From contig CM043791.1 of the NCBI GenBank assembly GCA_023974075.1, positions 5,084,535 through 5,148,534 of the forward strand: 64,000 nt of DNA, given 5' to 3'. Below the pieces are notes generated by a model. It did not search any database. It saw only the letters and a program-made list of their open reading frames with translations, and was not told the DNA's origin. The stretch is from Chaenocephalus aceratus (lineage: Eukaryota; Chordata; Actinopteri; Perciformes; Channichthyidae). Every line of letters begins with the position of its first letter. Position 1 is the stretch's first letter. This document shows positions 55,552 to 64,000 of the stretch, piece after piece. The position numbers were made by a program, and so were the translations under genes.

Positions 55552-57395
55552 TACTCTTAAATGTGGAGAGGGTTTTCTGCCTCCCGAACACAAACTGGAG
55601 GCTGGTTCCACAGAAGCCAGTGGCGTTTTTATAAAAAAAACACAGAAGATCACCAAAAGATATGACATAAAATGAAACTTACCAAAGCTGAATCAGATGG
55701 TCAACTTCATTCATTTTCTTTCCGTTTTTACTGATTTTAATCGCTATAAGCTGCCCTCTCTCTCGTCTCCCTTCACAACCTACACTTTTCGCGGCACACG
55801 TACTTACAGCCAATCAGCTCTCTGAATTATGAGGTGACGTTTGTTAGGTATGTCAGCACAGTGCCCCCTACGGTGATTATTTTGTTGCCGCACAACATTG
55901 AATAGAAAAATACTCTGAGCATGTGCAGTGTAGTTTTTTACAGCACCCATTCATTTTTTGACAGCAGACAGAGAGAGGGGCTTGCCGCACATCGCTCAAT
56001 AGGCACACTGTGGACACTAATTGGGAGAACGCAGACTAAAACAGCAATGTACAGACGAATCAGGTGACTAAACATTATCGTAAAAATATATTTTAACATA
56101 TATTCTTTTTGCATATTTTTGTAATTATTATTTGCATTACTTTCTGCTGACACTAGGTGGGGCTGGACCTGACCCTAATGACGAGTTGCCACTGCACAGA
56201 AGAGGAGCTGGATAGGCTTTCACTAATAACAAGCATTGTGAAAAACACAATGCCCTGAGCTCTTTAAGATAGGATGCTGTCTAACCATTAAGGGTTTTTA
56301 ATGGCAAGAAGAAGACTTTAAAAATGATATTCTGTACTTTGTTTCATCTGTGTTCCCAATGTCCTTTCTTATGCATAGAACCATAGGATTCTGCCCATTT
56401 GACATCCATCCATCAGCTGGCCACTTCTCCTTTTTAAGGGTCGCAGGGCTTTAGCCGAACCAAGAGCACATTAGGTAAGATGCATTAGTTATTTAAAAAA
56501 ATAATAATTCTTATTTGAATACTTAGTTATGGCTGTAATTAAATTAGGGAAGACAAATGACTCACAACTTAGAAGTTCTTCACTGTGAGATGAGAGGATC
56601 TCAAGTCTGTGTGAGTCAAGATGTGGTTAGTTTAGTTTAGCATAAAGGCATCCCAGAATTTGAGTAACTCTCCAAAACATAAAAGTTGACAATCCCGCCC
56701 ACTTTAAACAGCGATGAGCCGGGTGTGTGGAGGTGTGGAAGCAGGCAGCAGGCCTGAATAACAGCCCATGTGACTGTGACTGTGACTGTTTGTCAGAGCG
56801 TCCCCGAAAAACAGCAACAGGAGTTTTGCCAAACAATTTTATACTTGCAAATTCATTGCTATGCAATTAACAAAGTAACTCTGCTAAAACATTATGCAAC
56901 GCAGCTTTTGCTTGGATGAAAAACAAGAGAAGACCTGGAGTCATGGCCATCACATCCAGCAAGGACCCTCATGTTCGCAGATATGTGCAAGGAGAGGAAG
57001 GGCAGCAGATAAAAGTTGTGCGGGTAAATGATGCGCACAGATGAAAAAAAGGAGGGCAAGAGGACAAGCAGGCATGCTGGCAGCGTTATGAATCATTGAA
57101 AACGGCTTGGCACACACTCGATCCTGTCTAGCAGCTCTGGCCTCGATAGAGTGAGAAGGCGCTGATGGAAGCACAAGGCTTTGTATCCATTACCACTTAA
57201 TGTACACACACATAGAGTGATGCAGTACTGCTGGAGGAATGGCTTCATGCCTGCACTGATCAGCCTGTCCTGAGACCTGCAGCCGTCTGACCCCTGACAG
57301 CACACTGCTTACTGAGTCACTATCAGTGCGCTGTGCGTAATATGCTGCACAGATATCAGAGAAATCTCATATTTTATGTGTCTTTCACCTAACAT
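55552..57395. other. No gene recognised
   Basis: Includes a possible hAT start CAGTGGCG (55618) without a partner. The remainder is unique-looking. Confidence 0.35.
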
Positions 57396-57715
57396 TAAAC
57401 ACGACTGTGGCTATCCTGGCTCCAACATGGTTGGCTGATATCAGGACTAATGAAAGTCTACACACTTTCCGTCGCAGACTGAAAACCCAGCTGATTCTGC
57501 TTGCACCTTGGCCAATAAACCTAACCTAAAATTGTAGTTATTAAAACATTCGGGTCAACTGAGACTAATGCACCAGCACTTACGTACACTGGTTTGTTTT
57601 ATTGAAGCAAATGTACTTGCTGTTCTGAGTTTGTATCTTCTTGGTTGAATGCACTATTGTAAGTCACTTTGGATATAAAAGCATCAGCTTTCAGGGAATG
57701 AAATGTAATGGGATG
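57396..57715 (+). mobile_element. L2-like LINE 3' end
   Basis: Begins in the C-terminal ORF (NESLHTFRRRLKTQLILL), then a 3' UTR with GTAAGTCACTTTGGATATAA and a final AATGAAATGTAATG repeat. It has the same architecture as 23795-24087 but is a different subfamily. Confidence 0.65.
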
Positions 57716-59273
57716 CAGCCTTATTTAGCAGGGCTACACTGTTAGAGTCTTTTTTTTATTTAAATACCACAAAATGACAAAAAAACCACTACAAACATCT
57801 TTACAGATAGTTACTGTAATTTGCCCAGCATAATGGGTATAGTGCATTGACTGTATAATTTAGAGCAGACGTTATATGTCAAGAACTATTATTCATAATT
57901 GACTGTCAACAAAGCATTTGTTCTGCTGTAGTCAGGCCCTGTTTGGGGCCAATATTCCATCATGTCAAGGATTTTATTAGAATAGTCCATCATGGGCTGT
58001 TCATAATCATTTCTAAAATGTTTTCTTTATTTCAGTGGTTGGTGTCACTTAATACTATCTTATAATGACAAATCAGTATTTACTTGTTTTTTTTAAAGCA
58101 AGTAATGAACACGAGTGAGGAAAAAAATCTGGGCATTTTTAGGTGGTAAATAACTATTAGTTCTCCAATACATGTTGTTCTCTATACTTTTAATCCTTGT
58201 TGTGTTTGGGCCGATGATGGTTCTGCCGTCACTAAAACTTTATTTTGGGGTTGTACCGTGGGTGGCCCGAGGACGTGTGGCAACATGGAACAGGAGAGGC
58301 TGAGCACGCTGCCCTGAGGGACTCCGGTGCTGAATAGTTTCAACATTTCTGACAGTGAGTTGAGAAGATTAATGTCAGTTTCAGATCACTGTGTACATGG
58401 TGGGAGCAGAACGTGGTTAGCCTGGCCCTGTCAAAATAAAATATACATAAACCTAGTTTACATCTCTGGAGCCATGAACTTTGAAGTTATATTAATACGT
58501 TTATATTTCTGTATTGGATATGTGTGTCAAAGTATTTTAATTTTCAAACATATTTTTGGGTAGTGACTTTGTTTTGTTTGTTTCCTAAAGCTGCTACCAT
58601 CTCTAATCTCTTAAATCTTGTTTTATTACATTTGTGGGGGGGAAAGGAGTAAGGTGTTTTTTTGTTTTAATAGTTTATCGATCTGCTGTGCCAAGTAGTT
58701 CTATGCATCTTCCACGGCTTAATGGTCAGAGTGTCATTGAGCTCAGTTTTAGTGTCTTTTTAGACACCAAGGTATCATTATGACCTCACTGTGACACTTC
58801 AGGCGGCTGCACACAGTCACAGCACCTGACTGTTGTTCACCAACAACTTCCAGCATGTTACTCCCCAAACCCACAAACTGCCACTGTTACACACATTAGA
58901 TAAATGTGAAAAGCTAAAATTAGGCTAACCACATCCAGACGCTAGCATTTTATGGGAATACATTTATTTGGTTAGAACAATAAGGCTTAGACCTTTGGTG
59001 AATGGGGTTATAATTATATTGTAACTAGAGTAAATCTTGTTGAGTCCAAGGGCAGAAGTGGTGACATTCCAAGAGTGCTGCCATGGCAACAAATACTTAA
59101 AAAATGATTTAAAATCATTGAATAGAGCATTACACTCCTAAATGAACAACTAATTGCAACTGTAGTTAGAAAATGAACATTTTGATTCTGTAGAAGTCTT
59201 TAAGTCTTAAAAGTATATATTTTAATTACATCATAAATAGACTTCACTTTCATTGTAGTTGGTAGGCTCTGTG
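57716..59273. other. No feature recognised
   Basis: AT-rich, unique-looking sequence. Confidence 0.35.
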
Positions 59274-59281
59274 GTCTAACT

Positions 59282-59970
59282 CAGTGGTTCTCTACTTTGG
59301 TCAGGCCTCGGGACCCACTTTTCTCCTTTTTCAATAAATCGCGACCCGAATTTTGAACCACTCAAATCTATTCAACAAACAATCGTGCTTGTAATATATA
59401 CGCTTTTCAGCACACAATATTAATTATAAAGTGAAGTACAGTGCATATATCCCTCATATCCCTTCACAGAACTAAAGTATGCTTTAAAAAAGGTTTAATG
59501 AGATGATGGAATCAAGTTTCTAGAATCAAAGCTGAACTGTATAACATAAAAAGGCACACTTGTATTTTACTCATAAAAAGGCAGACTTGGTGCAAATCCT
59601 GCAAATTCACCACACGTGAAAAATGTATGTTGAAACCCATCCCCAGCAGGGGGTCTGGAGGGATTCTCCGCCACGAGATTCTTAGAAATGCTATAAACTC
59701 TGAGAAGAAATAAAGAAAATCTATTACTACCCGACATATTAATAATATTTGATGCCATGTTTGTTTTTCACTTTGTTCTGAAGCTGGAACTTGCTGCTCC
59801 ACACAGAGAGAAGAGCAAAGAGGAGAGAGTTATGGTCTCCGGTACTTCAAGTCCTACTGCATGCAAGTGTTAGAAATCGGACTTCAAAATAAAAGTTTGA
59901 CTTTTATTCACTCGCACATCTGCGACCCACCTTGAAACGGGTCCGCAACCCACCCAGTTGAGAACCACTG
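59282..59970 (-). mobile_element. hAT element, inverse relative of 22364-23289
   Basis: Starts CAGTGGTTCTCTACTTTGG and ends CCAGTTGAGAACCACTG. The flanks GTCTAACT and GTCTAAAT match at 7 of 8. Internal phrases (CTCGGGACCCACTTTT, AATCGCGACCCG) are the complement of the right part of the copy at 22364. 689 bp, shortened internally. Confidence 0.88.
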
Positions 59971-59978
59971 GTCTAAAT

Positions 59979-61489
59979 TATATAAAACCTGGTCCTAACA
60001 ATGAAAATAATCAATCACTCAAACTATTTTTACGTCATTCTCCTGTCTTTGTGGATGATGTGCTTCAGTTTGCTTCGTGTGGGAATGTGTTGCCTGTCCT
60101 CTTCAAGGTCACATGGTGGAGAGGAGGTTGTTTGGCGACAGAAGGAAGCTGCTAAACGTCTTATAGCTGTTTTATGCTCACTTCTGAATTAGTCATATGA
60201 CTTGTTTATGTTGTATTTTGTATTATCATGGTACAACATACTTGCATGTATATCCAACCTGGGACAGGGATCCCTTTCTGGTTGTCTTATTGATGTTTTT
60301 TCCTGAATCTTTTCCCTGTACAGATTGTAAAGCCTCCACATTTATCCCATTGGGCAACTATAGATCAAATGTACTGACTTGGCATTATTGCATGGCTTGC
60401 AACCACCTCTTCCTGGCAAACAAAATAATAAAACACACCAGACACTGACATCGCCAACTGCACAACACATTCATGGACTGATCCTCTATAACTCTACAAT
60501 TCAAGAAGCAGCGGTGACAAACTATGGCACCATTGACTCTCAAACGCCCCCTACAGGACAACAACCTGGTGACATGGTTAAGATTCCCCCCTTATAAAAA
60601 AACACAGCCGGGACCGTCACAAAGCAGTACCACATCATGTTGCAGTATCAGCGATGTTTGGCTAGGGGATGCTACAGGAACACCAAACTGCTCCATCAGG
60701 GCTGGAGATAAACTACTGGGGATGACACATGACCTCCTGATGTCCTAAGCATTCATTCTTAATACATTACGTCTCATTCACTGTGCCTCCTTCACTTCCT
60801 GTATCATGCTTTAGAGGTATGGTGCTCTAAAACACAATGTAAGAAAGAAACAAGTCCTAGGATAATTAAAAATAAATGTTATTTTATACATAATGTACCC
60901 TCCAAACCCAAAGCACTACGTATCCTTGCAAATGAAAACTCAAGAAGCATATTGGTGTTTATATAGATCTTATCCAATGCTAACTGAAAATGTGTAGATG
61001 TGAAGCTATGTTAAATATTGTGATTAAACGAGAAGAGAATGTCATTTCTAAGGGTACAAGTACAACTAAATGGAATGGGAAGAATAGTGTGACTGTGGTT
61101 ATGTTTTGACTGCCACTGAACGGTTTCTGTTAGCTAATCTGTGAGAAATATAAAAAACTTCCCTTCATTCAAAAGATTGTCTCTCACAGTTGCCAACACA
61201 TGAAAGTGTTTATTTTACGCTTCTTGCCAAACGGTTCTTCTCACACATTCAGGAAGAAGTGGTGCAGTTTGTATTTCCTTCTTCCAAAGCTAAAAGTGTC
61301 CTGTCTCACAGAGCAGCCCCCCCCCCCCTCCCCATCCTCTGCAGGCTCCTCTCTGCAGGCCCACAACCGACTGATTCACAGAAAACACTCGATTCTTCCG
61401 CTACATTCAGGGCCCATGGGTAAAATGGTAAATATGAGCTTCTTGTATGCACATCCTGCTCACCTCAGGATTGTATGAGCTGGTGAATG
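59979..61489. other. No confident gene; one CxxC...CxxC frame
   Basis: The plus frame at 60197-60448 has two CxxC pairs (FPCTDCKAS and HYCMACNHLF) about 24 residues apart, as in a zinc ribbon. It has no splice context or recognised family. The rest is unique-looking, with a C run at 61318-61328. Confidence 0.3.
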
Positions 61490-62083
61490 GAGTGGTGCAG
61501 TTTTTTTTAGGTGGACCCTAAGGTAAGCATCTCAAGGGCTCCCTCAACAAATGTATTTAAATGTGCAGACAATAAGATATTTGGCAAACTAATGTTTATG
61601 TTACTTTCACGTTTTGTTCAGCAGGATAATCTCTATATATTAAAGCCACGTCTATCAAGTAAACATCCATGAAATAAACAAATGACTAAACACTGAAAAA
61701 AACTGAAGCGTTGACTTAAATTAAATGTATTATTTCCGTAAATGTCAAATAACTGTATTAGGTTAGTTGAAAGCAACAATACAGTTGTGTGAAATCTGTC
61801 GACATAATACATTTAATTAAAGCCAACGGTTCATTTTTTTCAGTGAAGGCAGTTTGATGTTCAGTATAGTCTCATTTATTCACTTTTTATGACGCATTGA
61901 ACCTTCAGACATTCACCAGTGGTGTATTTAATTATGTATTTTATGTCGTAGGCCAAAACGTGAACATCTCTTCAGCTTGTGTTAAACAGGCATCTATAAA
62001 GTGTTTGAATTCAAGACGAGGGAACCGGAATTGGTGAAATGCTAACTCATTCCCACGTGTAAGGACTCGTTCCTGCACCACTC
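61490..62083 (+). mobile_element. TIR element with GAGTGGTGCAG ends, longer member
   Basis: Same 11-bp inverted termini as 8443-8773, with shared blocks near both ends (GGTAAGCATCTC, GAGGGAACCGGAA, GGACTCGTTCCTGCACCACT). Its 594 bp include an internal inverted AATGTATTATTTCCG / AATACATTTAATT region near 61720-61815. Confidence 0.7.
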
Positions 62084-62199
62084 TACGGCCACACTGACGT
62101 GGAGGCCAACAAGTCGGCAGTCATAACACGGCATGTTCAATCCAAACACAGTCAACAACTGGTAACATAGTAGGCTATTACAAGACTGAAAGACATGAC

Positions 62200-62601
62200 C
62201 AGGGGTGTCATACTCAATTTCATCGCGGGCCACATTAACATTATGGTTGCACTCAAAGGGCCGGTTGTAACTATAAATATAAATATATAAATATATAATA
62301 TATATAATGTATTATATTACATTATTGCCTCTGAATTTGATTATTATCGGATAGGATAATAACTTAGTAATTAACTACGTCTGACAGCAGAAGTCCAAGG
62401 CAAATAATTGTAAGTCTCTTCAGTGCGCATGTCACAAAACGAGATGCATTGTGGGACATGTAGTTTATGGGCAACCTGCTTCTGTAAAGTGGCATGTAAC
62501 CGTATAATAAACATATTATATTATTTGCAAGCTCTTGCGGGCCACATGAAATGAAGTCGCGGGCCAGATTTGGCCCCCGAGCCTTGAGTTTGACACCCCT
62601 G
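62200..62601 (+). mobile_element. hAT MITE (CAGGGGTGTCA termini)
   Basis: Starts CAGGGGTGTCATACTCAA and ends TTGAGTTTGACACCCCTG, near-perfect hAT termini. GCGGGCCAC / GGCCAGATTTGGCCC phrases lie just inside. The flanks GACATGAC and ACTTAAAC match poorly, so the duplication has decayed. Confidence 0.85.
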
Positions 62602-62915
62602 ACTTAAACCAACATATGATATGAACACAGCATTAGTCAAAGCTTTATTGATTTGAATTGAGATAGTCTTCTGTTTCAGCACCGGACACTCACTTTCTCA
62701 AGACTTCAGTGATGGAAAAACTACAAAATGATCTATTCATGTAGTAAAAGAGCAAATAGAACAACTAGAATGTAAAACATTTTTAACGAGAGTACAAATC
62801 AAAGTCATGTAGGGCTTTTTGAGAAAAAACCCGACAGAAATACATTTTATGGAGACACAGCCTTCAGAACCCTAGGCTAAATGATTTTAAATAGTTAAAC
62901 TGTCTTCTTGTATGC

Positions 62916-62975
<60 letters not shown>
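62916..62975 (+). repeat. (ATT)n microsatellite
   Basis: About 19 copies of TTA with one terminal break. Confidence 0.97.
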
Positions 62976-62978
<3 letters not shown>

Positions 62979-63776
62979 GATTAAGTCGCCTTCTGTGTTA
63001 TTATTATTGATGCATTAACGTTTAAGTGTAGCACCTTGGTTCTTGGCCCATTTTGTTATCTGCCTCTAGCTGTCAAATTAAACATGGTAGATAAAAGCAG
63101 CGTACACTGTATCCATCTGAAACAGGGTCGAACAAGGTATAGCAAATGGATCACTAAAGTACGGAAACATTTAGCATATATTTGCTCGTTTATTTACACA
63201 AAATCAAAAGTAACACAAATATTCCTAAAATGTACATTTAAGAAGTAGCTTTATTTGTAAAACACAATTGCATCCCAATGTGCCTAAACATCCAGCCTAC
63301 AGAAATATGTGTCTACTTTAATTATTGCAATAGGTTTATTATTATTACTGTGCAATATGTGCAAAAGTAGCATATTGTGTTATTAACATTAATGCATTAA
63401 CATTAAGTGTAGCATCTTGGTTTTTTGCACAATTTAAATCTGCAACTAGTTGTCAAAGTAAACATAATAGAATACAAGTATCCTTATATAGAAGAAGAAG
63501 TAGGGTTACATGGTATACTAAGAAACATTAAGCATAGTGCTGGCTTACTTTGACCGTAGTTTACAGTTGACGTGTTCTACTTTTCCCACATTACATGAAC
63601 GCAGCACTGTCTTCCCTTCTCTCCCTTCGCTTCTTCCTTCTCTCATCCACTCTGCAGGGTATGGGGGGGTGACTGCTAGCTCCTGGAAGAGCCGAGCCTG
63701 ACTGCAGAGTCACTCACATTCCTGGCTGGGATTCAATGACTGAGCCAGACACACAAACACATAGGGAGGGGGTGCG
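62976..63776. other. No gene recognised; short internal duplication
   Basis: The phrase ATGCATTAACGTTTAAGTGTAGC (63010) recurs in diverged form at 63391, each followed by CTTGGTTnTTnGC and then a CTGC-CTAG-TGTCAAA block. This suggests an old 380-bp direct duplication. The block at 63690-63745 is GC-balanced and unique-looking. No exon was identified. Confidence 0.4.
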
Positions 63777-63778
63777 CG

Positions 63779-64000
<222 letters not shown>

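Noticed and set aside
63600..63775. Possible promoter or first exon of a gene beyond the window
   Set aside because: Balanced sequence with an acceptor-like CTCTGCAGG, but no start codon context, domain or CpG island; support is too weak.

Overview
The window looks like a non-coding, transposon-rich stretch of a teleost genome, probably a percomorph. The evidence is vertebrate-style splice sites, abundant CA/GT microsatellites, many fish-type hAT, Tc1, PIF/Harbinger-like and TTAA-type miniature elements, LINE 3' tails and a 100-N assembly gap. No bacterial-type genes, tRNA, rRNA or CRISPR array is visible. Almost all long open frames are microsatellites, minisatellites or transposon relics.

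Two host genes leave recognisable exons. At 13175-13290 (+) lies one exon of prkcz, the atypical protein kinase C zeta, covering the end of the AGC-kinase C-terminal extension with the turn-motif threonine. At 24157-24559 (-) lies a probable exon of faap20 (FANCA-associated protein 20), ending inside its UBZ4 ubiquitin-binding zinc finger. The two point toward each other. From memory, human PRKCZ and FAAP20 on chromosome 1p36 are also convergent neighbours, so synteny supports both calls. I could not find the last exon of either gene by eye. The 100-N gap at 23695-23794 is one place they could be. Downstream of faap20 (about 24.6-64 kb) I see no confident host exon.

Layout. 1-13 kb: probable prkcz intron with hAT, TTAA-type and Harbinger-like miniature elements, LINE tails, a 168-bp direct duplication, and a 57-bp minisatellite (9531-11170) apparently made by repeated copying of the end of the TTAA element that contains it. 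13.2 kb: prkcz exon. 13.5-15.1 kb: a complete but frameshifted Tc1 transposon. 15-24 kb: mixed repeats with a TSD-flanked hAT element, a PIF/Harbinger-like element carrying a MADF exon relic, and the gap. 24.2-24.6 kb: faap20 exon. 24.8-28 kb: Harbinger-like elements, one with an open MADF exon. 29-31.8 kb: a decayed hAT (ZMYM1-like) transposase. 32.8-34.3 kb: a 5'-truncated L1/Tx1-like LINE. 35.3-41.7 kb: a stack of nested elements. 42-44 kb: further TIR elements and another MADF relic. 44.8-49.8 kb: a long inverted-repeat (foldback) element interrupted by an LTR-bearing, repeat-rich retroelement and a Harbinger-like element with a Myb-like exon relic. 49.8-52.7 kb: nested hAT elements. 52.7-64 kb: mostly unique-looking intergenic DNA with isolated hAT copies, a LINE tail and terminal (GA)n.

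The main interest is element architecture: at least eight insertions can be closed with target-site duplications, several are nested two or three deep, and four different DNA-binding-exon relics (MADF or Myb-like) survive inside non-autonomous elements.
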